DNA of 64,000 bases from Pycnopodia helianthoides (taxonomy: Eukaryota; Echinodermata; Asteroidea; Forcipulatida; Asteriidae): NCBI GenBank assembly GCA_032158295.1, contig CM063252.1, positions 11,396,744 through 11,460,743 of the forward strand, written 5' to 3'. A program made the translations under genes and the position numbers. Of this stretch, positions 45,224 to 56,715 are shown one piece after another (within the stretch, counting starts at the first letter, position 1; every line of letters starts with the position of its first letter). A model generated the notes under the pieces. That model was not told the origin of the DNA. It made no database searches and was given only the letters and a program-made list of their open reading frames with translations.

Positions 45224-45998
45224 CTGGAATGGCAATAAGGATACAAAAAAAAACAATGTTTATGTAGTAAATTATTTACAACGATAGTAAAACACTGTTC
45301 TTGTTCACAAATTCAAACAACACGGCCATTTCATTTGTCCTTTGTTGCAACATAAGTTGATTGGGAATTTATTGTGTCTCTCGTTTTGGTAACTAAAAAA
45401 GAATACGCATTATTTGTGTACACAGGGCGCACGACCACAATGCTGGCATGCAGTAAAGGCATATCAACTTGTTCTCACCATTTTGCTGAATGATTCGACA
45501 CATCCATTGAAAGGTTGGTTTCTTCTTGTTTCAGAAACTCAACAAATACAAACTCAATGTAAATGTTGTTGTTGATGTATGTGACTACAAGAGGGTGTGA
45601 ATCAGTGGCGTTATTGCGTTGCCGGACTGCAGGGGAGCATTGTCACTGTATAAGTGCATTCGGTCAAGCAACATGCCATACTGTAGATATAGGAACATGT
45701 ACTGAGATTTGCCATTTTTACCTCACAGTGGATACTCCTCTCAGTCCTCTGATGACCAGCCCCTACATGTTGATCATTATAACTCTCAGTGGTAAAAGTT
45801 TTTGGGTAATACTGTTTGGATGTCAGGGAATCGTTTTTTTGCTGGACAAGCAACAGCTAAGAAGAGGTCTCCTATGGAATCTTCTTTCGGATTGCCGTGG
45901 GCCTCAACATGTTTAGCAATGTATGAACATCACAATCCCAGCTCGAACTTGTGCGTTAAGTCACAAAGTAAATGACACCAAAACTATTATGTAATTAC

Positions 45999-46183
45999 CT
46001 TTAATGACCCGTCTGCTTCCCTCATCCACGTCATTGTGCCTCCATCATTGCTATACATCAGAGTAAAACTCGTCACGTATTCGTCTGATCCGTAACGGCC
46101 CTGGATGATCAGGCCGTGGGTGTCCACAGTGTGGCCGAAATCCACCTGAATCCATGGGCCAGTAGTGTTCACACACCAGGAAC
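45999..46183 (-). CDS. Copy C exon 5 (F5/8-C core)
   Basis: 185 nt, 3 nt shorter than A and B, frame kept: GSWCVNTTGPWIQVDFGHTV, THGLIIQGRYGSDEYV, EADGSLK before GTAATT. Confidence 0.88.
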
Positions 46184-46696
46184 CTGTTAGAGACGGCAGT
46201 TTGCGTTATTTTTCTACTGATGTTAAATGCATCCTATTTACACGCAGGTGACATCAAATCACCAACTATTTAAAACAGAAGCAGAAGCACAAAGGACCAC
46301 ATCAATATCCTTGGCATTTACAAGGTTTTACCGATAAAAGTACTATTGTACCTGTAATTGGAAAGAAGCACATGAAGCGACATCATTTCGTTTTGAGCAT
46401 GATGTTTGACTGTTGCTCGCCTAACCCAAAACAGACTTAATGCTGTATCGGTTATAAGTTTCAAATCCTATAGATTAAATTGCCTTGGTGGTTGACAAAC
46501 ACTGTACCGCCCTCATGTTTGTGCAACTAATTGGACGACTCGCAAGTTGTACTTGTCTTTTTATCTCATAAAGCAAGTTTATAGTTGATGAAACTTTGAA
46601 TAATTATGATCAAGCGGATTATTATCTCTTGCGTTAACATAACAACAAATGATCGTACGTTTTTCACGGATCCTTGGTGAAAAGGGATACACTTAC

Positions 46697-46822
46697 CATT
46701 GCTGTTCAACCTAGCTAGTGCTGGGCCGTAGTTTGCGTGGTCGTCGTTCAAGACGTTACTTGCAGTAATCTGGTTGTCGGCGATGGCGCCGCTTTCCATA
46801 CCGAGGCGCGTGATGTTGCAAA
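46697..46822 (-). CDS. Copy C exon 4 (start of F5/8-C)
   Basis: 126 nt, open: VCNITRLGMESGAIADNQIT, SNVLNDDHANYGPALARLN. The codon broken in B is intact here. Donor AATG|GTAAGT. Confidence 0.88.
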
Positions 46823-47259
46823 CTGGTTAAAAAATATCAAAATAAAATTGTAAAAACTAATAAAAGTAATAAAACAAAAAAAGGAATAGAAAAATCCTCC
46901 TACTAACACTGCTGTGTTTTGTGAATCACTAACCCTTCTCTATACTTGTTTTCACGGTTTTCATTTTGTCAAGAAATTGATGGCATTCAGAAGCCACGCT
47001 CGCACTAGAAATTTTGGTGAAGCGGTAACTAACCACGAGGCAATGCTAACTTACTGTCACATTAAGTTACAATTTTATAATGTTATGAAACCAAAAATAA
47101 TTGTAACTCCTGGTTTTCTTTTTTTCTTTTATTCTTAACGCTATAAAAATTAACCCGCTACGCACATTCAAAGCGTTTGGTTCGAACCATAATGAATAAG
47201 TTGGATTTTCCAACCACAAAGAAAAGTTTGTATTAGGGAACATTGATTTTCTCACAAAC

Positions 47260-47529
47260 CTGTGACAGTGACTAGGAATGTACTTTGTCCAGGGTTACCA
47301 GCAGCATCCCACGCCATACACGTGACTGTGGTGTTTCCTACTTTGAAGAAGTCACCTGATACGACAGTCCTCCCTTCGTCATTGTCACTGAATGAGACTG
47401 GGTGTTGTGATCCATCTTCGTCATGCGCAGATCCCCTCCCCCACCATAGAACAAAAGTACCAACATAGCTGTCGTTGGTTAAGCCGAACACATCTTTGGG
47501 GCAACTCACTGTAGGACCTTCAGTATCGA
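47260..47529 (-). CDS. Copy C exon 3 (HYR domain lacking two Cys)
   Basis: 270 nt, acceptor 'ctccag', donor ACAG|GTTTGT. SCPKDVFGLTND, WWGRGSAHDEDG (one residue longer), PVSFSDNDEG, TVTCMAWDAAGNPGQSTFLV. The second and fourth HYR Cys of A and B are Phe and Ser here. Confidence 0.88.
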
Positions 47530-48133
47530 CTGGAGTATGAAGTACAAAGAAGATTTAAACAGATTAAGATATTTTCAATATTCGCTTTAGTTTAGCTATC
47601 ATCGATCACCAGTGTGCTACAAATTTAATTTGAGATTGATTTATTTTAGAAAGGTTTACTGATCTGAAGTGATATTAATGATTTTTAGAAACTGCCGGAA
47701 TCTGTTATATTATTTGCATTATTAGTAACTTTGAGCACACACCTTTTTTTCGACGTCATACTCAAGACTCGATACCCACGTGACAAAAAACACCCCCCCC
47801 CCAATTGTCCCTGCACATTAATTAACATCTTTCATCTTATTGGCGCTGTACAAACACCCACCACACTTTTTTTGTAGAGAAAGTCGAATGCCCGTTGAGG
47901 GCAGTGTGATTTAGGGTCTTTTTTGTTGTTTGGGCTTATGTGTCGTTGTTCAAGGGATGTTCAGTCGTCTAAAATGTTTAGCGCTTTGTTTCAAAATCAA
48001 TTTTTTTTCTCGTTTGTTTCTAAAAAGTGTGTTATTCAAAAAAAAGTCTTGTGTGATTGTGCCAACATGTTTTTCTAATTTGAGCTTAAAGTTGTAAGTT
48101 TTTGAAACGTCTTCATCCAAAGCCGTATAGGAC

Positions 48134-48284
48134 TCAATGGGAGACTTTTTAACGCTAGATGGCAGCAGACATACCAGGTAAAAGTCCATTGTTTACGTAG
48201 TTCTAAGCATGCGCACATTGCCGAGAACAATGAATTTACCTGGTAAGTCTGCTGCCACCGTGCGTCCCAAAAGTCTCCCATTGA
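48134..48284. mobile_element. Fold-back MITE in intron 2 of copy C
   Basis: 151 bp with imperfect arms of about 60 bp: TCAATGGGAGACTTTT, then ATGGCAGCAGAC and ACCAGGTAAA, mirrored by 'tttacctggtaagtctgctg' and 'aaaagtctcccattga'. Absent from A and B. Confidence 0.85.
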
Positions 48285-48954
48285 TACATTCTGAGAAATG
48301 TGTGCATGAAAGAGACACGCGTAACTTTCAAATAACATTCCACAATAATTTAGGTTCTACAATGTATAAAATGCTTCCAGAACGAACATGGGGACACAAT
48401 GATATTTTTCAAATGTTTTAGCAACGCAAACAACAATACGTACGAGGATCTAAACCAGTTGACTTGTTTTACGCTTAAACGGTGATACACACTCAGCCCC
48501 AACCTGCTTTTGCTATTAGATAAAGGGATCGTATAACATCCTTTCTAGTCGGAACTATCTTTAGGCTAGTGCCCTCCGTCTGCGGAGTGAAAAACCAGAG
48601 ATAAAAACTCTTGCGAGGAAATACTCTGGAAAACCCCGAGAATAAAGCATCATGTAGCTATTTGCGTGTATATCAACCTTTATAACGTTGATAGCTCTAT
48701 ACAGCCATACATGGCTCTTCCATGATCATGTAAATTATTAAAATAAGTTAGTCTAATAGCCCGTCGGTGTGCAGATGGCTCCTGCCAGTTTATACCGGCC
48801 ATAATTATAAACTCCCTTCTCACCTGCTCCGGTATCCCTCCGCTCATAGCTACCATAATTGAGAACTACATTTCGTTCTAGTTCACCCAGTTCAACCGAA
48901 CGAAAAACAATTTTTACGCTTAAACGGTAATACACACTCAGCCCCGTTTCCTAC

Positions 48955-49015
48955 CTGCTTTTGCCGAAGTTGCGTCGGATATTTGTGTTGAAAGTTCCGT
49001 TGAAACTGTAGTGAT
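48955..49015 (-). CDS. Copy C exon 2 (linker)
   Basis: 61 nt: ITTVSTELSTQISDATSAKA. Acceptor 'tccaaag', donor GCAG|GTAGGA. A partial duplicate of its flank ('acactcagccccaacctgct') lies near 48490 without the exon. Confidence 0.85.
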
Positions 49016-50359
49016 CTTTGGACATAAAGGGAACATTCAAGTCAATAATAACCTCACGACTCTTTTTGCTATTTCGCGATCCACCAACAGCACATTGCTC
49101 GGCATGGTACAAAATTACATACGTTATTGGGAAAAAATGAGATCTAATAGGGAACGATCCAAACAAGACAAACAGTAATTACATAGAGACGAAGAAAAAT
49201 AATCTTCATCATGGCCTATCATGAATGTTTATGCTCACAAAATGATAAATAAGGTTGCCATTTGTTTAAAATACAGATGACAGACACATATTTTTAGCCA
49301 TACATCGTTATATTTTTTTCGCCAGGTACATGACAATGTAAAATACAAACCTTTGTAATAGGCCTATAGCCTACGTTAAAATGTTTTCTTTCGTAATAGA
49401 AATGTTGAAATAGAAAATAGAAAAATAAAATACAAATATAAAAATAAATAGGGGGCTATCCCGATCGCGCGCCATTCACTTTTGTTAGTCACTAACGCAT
49501 GCGCAGATTGTGACTTCAGATCCGATCCGAAAAAGCGAGTGGATTGTTTCGTGAGCATGCACTAGAGAACATGTGACAGCTGACGTACATGTACATGTAC
49601 ATGTACCTTGAGAAAAACAATCGACTGACCGACCCAAGAAAAAAATCGGGTGAAAGGGCAATCCAACTATTTTATTTTTTAGGCAAAAACATTCGTTCCA
49701 AAATTTTAAAAGGGGGGGGGGGCTAGCTTTCCGAACAAATTTCAGCAAAATTCCAGGGCAGAAAACTTCAAAATATGACCAATTAATATCTAAACACATA
49801 TAATAAACAAACAGAGAGAGTCAAATTTGTTTTAAAGATTGTAATCAAGTTGATCTTTAACAACAACTTCAATAAACCAAAGATTAAATTGGTGGACGCT
49901 TACAGACGTTTTTAGAGAAAGGAAGTTATAACTTTTCGAGGTGTAAATTTCACAACGGCCAGAAGGGTGTTCCTTTCCCCCTCTTCAACCACACAACATC
50001 TGCATACCGGTTTGTGAATGGCGTTAATTGAAAACTTAATTTTGCTTCCCGTTACTGTGTCTTAATTGGCTGGCTTAAAATAGCGATCAGAGCAAATCTG
50101 AGTACAATCTTATGAGTCGAGGACCTTCAAGATTTTATTTATATTTTATTCATTGCTGCATTACCAAATATTACATGGCGGAACGGTTAGCAACTCCGTT
50201 ATTGTAAGTCTGTTGATCCGTTGTTAAAACTTATTCAGTGAGTTACACTCAAAAAAAAAAATAATATCTTGTAAATTTGAGAGAAGCTAAAAAATAATGA
50301 CACATTTTACCTTGATCAGAGGATTGGTATCTGTCCGAAAAAGAAGGAAAAAAACTTAC

Positions 50360-50750
50360 TTGTTTGGTCGTTGTTGTTTCTTGCTCTGTCATCATCGTTT
50401 CTTCAGGGCATGGTTTGGCTTCATTTGATGAACTACCGAAGTAGGAAAAGCCGTCATCTTGCTCATAGCTATCAGGAAAATCCTCTTTACTTGCGTCGTT
50501 GAGCTGACATATGCCGACTGATGTCATTATGATTGACTGACAAACAGCGACTGCGCCTCAAGCAAAGTATCATACACTTGATCCGAACTGTCCCTGATTG
50601 ATTCAGGAACGAGTGACCGATCAGTGCGTGGTGCTGGTGTGGTAGGAAAATGCTTCCACTGGACCCAAAGGTGCAACTATTCTCAGTCGCTGATGCCTCG
50701 TAGGACACCCATGCGAGTATCACACTGGTGAACGATATCAGCGTTTTCAT
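50360..50750 (-). pseudogene. Copy C exon 1 (signal peptide and PAN domain, frameshifted)
   Basis: 391 nt to the donor CAA|GTAAGT; 390 or 393 would keep phase 0. Start ATG at 50750-50748, MKTLISFTSVILAWVSYEAS, then SCTF begins the PAN domain. The frame changes between NHND and GICQLND, near 50525. It ends in an acidic Glu/Thr-rich tail (PCPEETMMTEQETTTTKQ). Confidence 0.8.
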
Positions 50751-50835
50751 GTTTGTATCTTGATGTGTCTTTCCACAACCGGTCGACACCAGCTCAACAG
50801 TGGAAATGACGCAGTGTTCCAAATCCCTGGTGAAG

Positions 50836-51164
50836 CAACCTCGTCCCCATAGTGTGTCGAGCAGTACCATGTTGACCGCTCTCTCACCCTGGTATTGGAT
50901 CATTTGCATATCCAACATTTTTGGATACGTATGCAAATTAGAATAGTCTGGCTGCTTTTCGAAATTCACATCTTCGTCATGGTCTCGTGGTCTAGTACCA
51001 TATTTAATAGCCTGTTTGTACATTGGTTGCCGGCCGGCTGTTTTGAGAAAGGTTAACATTTGGTTTTGTCCAATCAGGGTCCAAAGTAAGGAGTTTCCCT
51101 CCCAGGGTTTACAGATTGTAAAAAATGGTTGGAAATGAAAGTAAACCATGGGGACGAGGTTGCT
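50836..51164 (-). promoter_or_regulatory. Divergent upstream region of copy C with paired octamers
   Basis: Not homologous to the A/B upstream block. Bounded by inverted copies of 'gcaacctcgtccccat' (50836 and 51149), as if an element replaced the original promoter. Inside, ATTTGCAT and ATGCAAAT (about 50902-50938) form an inverted pair of POU-type octamers about 150-190 bp from the start codon. A CCAAT word lies at 51071. Function is inferred only. Confidence 0.35.
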
Positions 51165-51399
51165 GGTGAAGTAATTCACCCAGGAGGGATGGTCAATTAT
51201 GTAGCAGGGGTGTGGAATCTTCCATTCAATAGATGTGTACAAAGACCTGACGCAAGTAAAAATCTTAACCCAATTTCTTTAAAGAAGGAAACGTTTTGAT
51301 GTTTTTGTAGTTTATCTTCGGAATCGTTTTGTATGTGATGATAACTTACTTTGTTTTGTCGATCACCTAAAAAGGACAAAATCCAGTCGTACCTTTAAT

Positions 51400-52120
51400 A
51401 TTTCAGCTCTTAGCAACCGCTTTTTATTTCCAAAAAATATTCTACCCAGCCTGTACTTGTCAAACACCGAGGTCCACTGATTGCCATCGGTCCTGAAAAA
51501 TATTGCGAGGAACGCGCACCTTTTTTAACCAAATCGAATGATCCGTGTTTTTCTTCTCTCGACATTATGGTAAAATTCAGGGGAAAATGGTTTTCACGCT
51601 ACAATGACAATATTAGAGCTGTCCATGATGGCGTTTAATTCAGTATTAAACATTTACCAGTCAATTTTACACGCTTAAATACCACTTGCTTTTAGTGCAC
51701 CTTTGCTGCTGTTTGGTGAGTTTGTTTTGCTGTTTGCTGGGGTGTTTTGGTGTTTGTTGGGGTTTTGTTTGTTTGTTTGTTTGTTTGTTTGTTTGTTTGT
51801 TTGTTTGTTTTTCAGAGAACAATTACAATGTTACTTACTAATTCTTTATTTTTTCTTATTTGGCTTTTGAACTTTTCAAACCGTTTTTGTACTTTCCTAA
51901 TGAAACAAATTAATAAAGCCAAGCGACTAGTGCGTCACTATTGAAAAACAACACATACTATAATGTTTCTCGTGTTGTCAATGGATTTTTCTTTTACCCC
52001 TCAGCCCAATAGGCTGAAGGGTTTTGTCATTGCCTACCGCGTCCGTCCGTCCCCGTCTTGACGCCCTTAATTTGGTCCTTCCGTCCGTCCGTTTTTCGTT
52101 TCTGAACCGTAGCCTTGAGT
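51400..52120. other. Upstream spacer of copy C with (GTTT)n
   Basis: Short homology to the 15381-15775 block near 51450. A (gttt)n microsatellite occupies about 51763-51811. 'ccgtccgtccgt' runs near 52040 and 52083. No exon. Confidence 0.6.
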
Positions 52121-52168
52121 TACACTGTTAAAAATGTCCGTAAATTTACGGACATTTTTAACAGTGTA
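52121..52168. repeat. 48-bp perfect palindrome
   Basis: TACACTGTTAAAAATGTCCG followed by TAAATTTA and the exact inverse of the first arm; no mismatch and no loop. It could be two abutting terminal repeats. Confidence 0.95.
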
Positions 52169-52429
52169 GAAGTGACATGTCACTTTGTGACTTTGGTTTT
52201 TAAGAAAGAAATGTTTGCGAATGTTTTGGGTGAGTAGGTCTGTCAAGTGGTAGAAGCAACCTATAAAGTACTTTGTGTAAAGTACTTGTAGAAATGTATT
52301 AAGCTGAGTTTTTTCAGTCTTGTCGAACTAAAGATTTTGTAAAGACACTAGGAAATATATATTATACATATTTTTTTTTACAAAAAAGTACACGTATAAT
52401 ACAATAACAATGTTAGAGTATTATTTGTC

Positions 52430-52830
52430 AGATTTAATGTTTAAAAACAGATAAAGTTGTTTGAGGGTGACTCCGCCCATCCCTTTTTGTGACGTCAATC
52501 GAGGAAGACTTCGCCGCTTGATCGAACATTGACCCCTCGAATTTGCCTGCATTTACGTTTACACACGTAAGTAGTGGCGGCCCTAATTTCCTTGCATTTT
52601 TTCCGGCAATGCCGACCAGATGTACTGCTGCTGGATGCAACAAAAAACTAAAGATGGGGTCAGCCTGCATCTGTTTCCTGCTGATCCCAAATATAGGCAG
52701 TTATAGGTAGCGAAAGTCAGGCTAACGGGGACAAAGTGGTCCGGTCCGATCTCGTTTTCAGCGCTATATGCAGCGACCACTTCGAGCCGTCGCACGACGC
52801 GTCGTGCTACATGGTTGTATTTGAAGGCTG
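52430..52830 (+). pseudogene. THAP-domain remnant 2
   Basis: From ATG at 52609: MPTRCTAAGCNKKLKMG, then in another frame VSLHLFPADPKYRQL and VAKVRLTGTKWSGP, then in a third frame SAICSDHFEPS. These are successive parts of a THAP C2CH finger (C..GC, FP.D, W..V, C..HF), so at least two frameshifts and a stop break it. Paralogous to 35999-36480 but keeps the C..HF end. A frame with RLKP at about 53010-53160 may be a following exon remnant (weak). Confidence 0.7.
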
Positions 52831-53627
52831 GCAGTTTTACGGCCCATTAGGTCACTAAAAAGTCACCTAGTTATAATGAAAATAGATTTTGTAAATACTA
52901 GACATTCAAGTTTTAACGTACCTATGTGGGTATAATTTCTTGAAATAAGATCGTGGCTACATCATGACAAAGATTGTTGTGATGTGCCATGTACATGTAA
53001 TAAATTCCACGGTTTCCGATTGAGATCGCGCCTGAAGCCAGTGTACACGCCGGTCCTACACGCCGCACAGCTCGGGGATGGATCACCGAATGATGAATGC
53101 GAAGCCGCAAACACGGCACATACCTCAGTTGTAACCTGGGGGTTGTTGACTTCCAATTTGAGGTATTTTTGATGTCGTAGGCCCTGAAATGAACGGTCCT
53201 ATTTGCTGAGAGGTGTAGGGACATTTTTCAAAATTGGTACTCGGACGTTTTGAAAATCACACCTGTGTAGGGGTGTTTTGTACTTGAAGGGAGATTAACT
53301 CGACGGGCCAAGGGACTCCCCATATCAGGTTTAGCAGAGAATAAAAGTTCAAGGGTCAATTGATAACTTTCCCTTTACTGAAACAAGCTGTAAGACTTTT
53401 AAGTATTTTTCGTATATTTTATAATATTTAGCATTTTACACTGTATGCTATGGCAGTTTATTTAGTGGGGTGCACCCTGAGGAAGGATCTTGTATGATTT
53501 ATACAACATTTCTATCCAATCCGGTACAAGCTTAGCAAGCCAAGTTTTTCTTTAATGTTTTCTTCAAATATATTGTCCTCATATTGTCCTCAGGACCGTA
53601 AAAGTCTGGCCTTTTACAGTGTAATGG
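52831..53627. other. Non-coding spacer
   Basis: Apart from the weak RLKP-containing frame near 53010-53160 no exon is seen. A block at about 53500-53620 is repeated at about 55185-55260. Confidence 0.4.
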
Positions 53628-54697
53628 ACACTATAAGAACTAAAAGGGTATTATAAGAAGTTCAGATTTAAACATTTTAACCTGGACAAATATATTGTTT
53701 TAATTTTATTAAATGTTTTTTTCGGCAAAAAGTTAAACTTTCATATAAACTGCTGAACTAACTCGAGTTTGCTTTTTTTTTAAACATAATAATCTAAATC
53801 CAACCCGAACAAAATGAACAACACAAAATTTGCAGAAAAAATATGTGCTTTATTTTTTAATTGCCAAAAACACGTTTTTTACCAGACAAAGTTCGAAATG
53901 CAAGAGTATTTGTACCACTCAAAGAATAATAAACATTTTACCCTAATAATTGTGATTTTAATTAGACTTAATTTTAATTAAGAATGTTTTAACGTTTAAT
54001 AAGAAAAAAAAGTATTCGTACAAGATAAATACCAGAATCATACAAAATTATCATGGTGCAATCATGGTGCAATTCAAGCAATGGTTGATAAATAACTCCA
54101 TTTTGAAATATGTCTTGGGAATGGTATACCAATTGGCGTACCAATCACCCACTCCCATGTAAATAACGCAAAGGTAATAAATTTTAGCAACTGAGCTATT
54201 ATTCTTATTAAAAATTATGATTTGCTCAAGTTGTAATCAAAACTATGTTTGTTAGCGTAAATATTGTTATTTTACTGTTTGTAAATGCCAAGTCTCGGAA
54301 ACTTTGGTTTTCTTTGTGAAATAAACGTGTTGTGAGTAAGAACTTTACAAAATGTATTTTTGTACTGTTATTAATATTTTGTATATGTTAGCAAGTACCA
54401 ACCATGCACTAACTATGTATTTTATAGGTAAAGTAAGCATTTGGTGAGGAACTATCCTTACAAATGTTTCTTATCGTTATTTCGTGGATAAAATCCGTAT
54501 GAAGTGATATCCATTTTGAAATAGTCAAATATAATGAACTAAAATTAGAACTGTATTTTACGCTGAAAGAGCAAATATCTCAAATATCTCAGAGTTTTCA
54601 TTAAAAAAATGTATTTTACATGTGCTACTGCGGTTTTATCTTTTAAAAAAATCAAAATGAGGGATTTCCAATAATACCCTTTTAGTTCTTATAGTGT
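53628..54697. mobile_element. 1.07-kb TIR element, very AT-rich
   Basis: Inverted ends ACACTATAAGAACTAAAAGG plus GTATTAT, perfect over 27 bp, mirrored at 54671-54697. The interior is AT-rich and non-coding. The sequence on either side is duplicated around 55190 and 56285, so the element inserted into an older repeat. Confidence 0.85.
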
Positions 54698-56715
54698 TAG
54701 AATGGGTATGAATCATACAAAATAAACGTGGTATCAAATGCTTGCCAATATGGATGGTTTGGTTATCAGCCACTATGATTACAACGCAGCTTAGCTCTTT
54801 GCCTATATAAAATATTGAGCACTTCTCAGCCATGAAAAATTAAGTCAGAACAGTTTGCCTAATAGTGCATAGATGCTTAAAAAATAGGATCCATGGCTTT
54901 GACAGGTCATGGGAAAGCAATTGTGTTGAAGAGGGATGAGAAATTCAATATTAATCTCTCACCTCAGACAATTTCTGTCCTTTAAGATAATATTATTGGG
55001 GGAAAAAATGTAGCAAAACATGGGCGGACTACTTAAAGTTTAAAATGGCAACCTTTTTTTTATCCAACAGACTCATATTGCCAGATCTGTTGTATGTCAT
55101 GATTGCTTTGCTCTGACTAACTTCCTACTAAGGGTAGATGAGGTTAAAGGTCTATATGAAGGAAGGAGCGTATAGATGTGTACGACAAATCTATCCAACC
55201 CATTGCAAGCTTAGCAGGTCAAGCTGTTCATAATGTTTTCTCCACATAATGTGTCCTCATGCCTAGTAACTAATGCCTTCATGAAAACATATCCAAGGGC
55301 AGACGGGCCTTTGCTTATTCAACTCTATTTCCTTACAGTTACACTCGAGATAGTATAATTATGTTTTTGTAGCTGTGAGTGTTATGTTTCCATGACAACA
55401 AAAGGCGGAAAAACCAACAAATCAACAATATACTGGCTTGGTAAAACGTAGCACAAATAATTTTTTATTGGCATTCAAAATAAGATTGAGATCACTACGC
55501 TTACGAACATTGATATTACGTAGAAATCAAGATGAAAGTGTGAATTGGTAAACAAATAACAAAGACCTTGCAAAGCCTATTTATTCCACACTGAGAGACT
55601 CGGCCAATATCTCCAGGACTGATTAAGGATCAATAACATAATAGCTATTTAATGTAAAACAAGGATTTATGTGTCAATTAGTTCAATAGATTCGGTTCAG
55701 CTAAAAATACTCATCTTAAATATTGACGTAAACGTATGAATGCACAACAGACATGCAAATTAACGCCCATAACTTTAGTGCACGAGTTGTGAAATTTTAG
55801 GCAAATTCGGGCGTTCATAAACACGACTTCGAGCACAATTCGTGAACTTTGACGGACATTTTAGGCGAATGATATTTGAAAACGGTGTCTGTTTTTGACG
55901 TTATGTTTAACAATGTATAATAATAGCCTACATGGTGTGGGGATGCGTTTACGTTCGTCATGGCATCTTTGCGGTTGGTAAATCTCTTCTTTGGTTGTAG
56001 AAAATCTGTCTCGCGAGCGCGTTGATATCAACAGAAAATCATCCTATTATTACAAGCCTATTCAATATATTAAGCGCTCCAAATATAGTAGCGTTTACCT
56101 TCAGATGATTTTTCCATGGGTAATTTTTACAGAAAACACTGCCGTGGTATTATCATAAAATTGTAAACCCAACGTCAATTAAATAATTTGTAAAGCTCTT
56201 GGTTGGGGAAAAAACAGACACAGCATTCTCATATAGTAACAAAATGCCTACAAACCTATTAGACTTGTACAGTCTAATAAAATGGGTATGAATCATTAAA
56301 TTTTATTAGCGGTAGAATGCTCATCAAATGCTTGCCAGTATGCATGGTTTGATTATCACCTAGATACAGCTAGATCTTTGCCTTGATAAAATATAGAGCA
56401 CTTCTCAAAAAAAAAGTGTTATGAAAATGCATACATATTACACACGAAATAACATGGCGTCTTTTGTTTACCTCAGTTGCTCATGGGTAGTACGTCATCA
56501 CTTTTCGCTGGTTTACAAGTCCGCTGGTACTATATCGTGGATTTCATTGTGGTTTTCAATGGATCTTTGCCGGGAACCAGTACAGGGCAGGAAATTTCAA
56601 AATCGAAGAATCGAGGTCTAATTTTGTTGGTCATATTGCAACAAAATTATTTGGAGAAAAACATGACCACAACAATAAATTGTTACCTGAACTCAACATA
56701 AACAAGATTTGATAG
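54698..56715. repeat. Repeat-rich spacer
   Basis: Blocks near 54700-54835 and 56280-56405 are copies of each other ('aatgggtatgaatcat', 'caaatgcttgcca'). 55265-55870 matches 41665-42340, and 55955-56165 matches 39283-39520. No exon recognised. Confidence 0.55.

Larger units (their letters stand above)
45062..50750 (-). pseudogene. Copy C: PAN/HYR/F5-8C gene with one frameshift in the PAN exon
   Basis: Exons: 50750-50360, 49015-48955, 47529-47260, 46822-46697, 46183-45999, 45223-45062, with the same phases as A and B. Exon 1 has the most complete PAN/apple domain of the three: HALIGHSFLNQSG, IKCMILC, CLSVNHND, then in the next frame GICQLNDASKEDFPDSY and DDGFSYFG. One extra base (or two missing) separates the halves, giving a stop at 50489-50487. 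All other exons are open. The HYR domain has lost two of its four Cys. It is either a young pseudogene or an intact gene with one assembly or sequencing error; one lesion does not settle this. Predicted about 400 aa if continuous. Confidence 0.7.

Noticed and set aside
50753..51242. 163-codon in-frame extension upstream of the copy C start codon
   Set aside because: It lacks any counterpart in A or B, overlaps the inverted-repeat segment, and would bury a clear signal peptide; treated as untranslated or upstream sequence.
52922..53224. 100-aa minus-strand open frame
   Set aside because: No recognisable domain; a weak plus-strand THAP-gene remnant is the better explanation for the GC-richer stretch.
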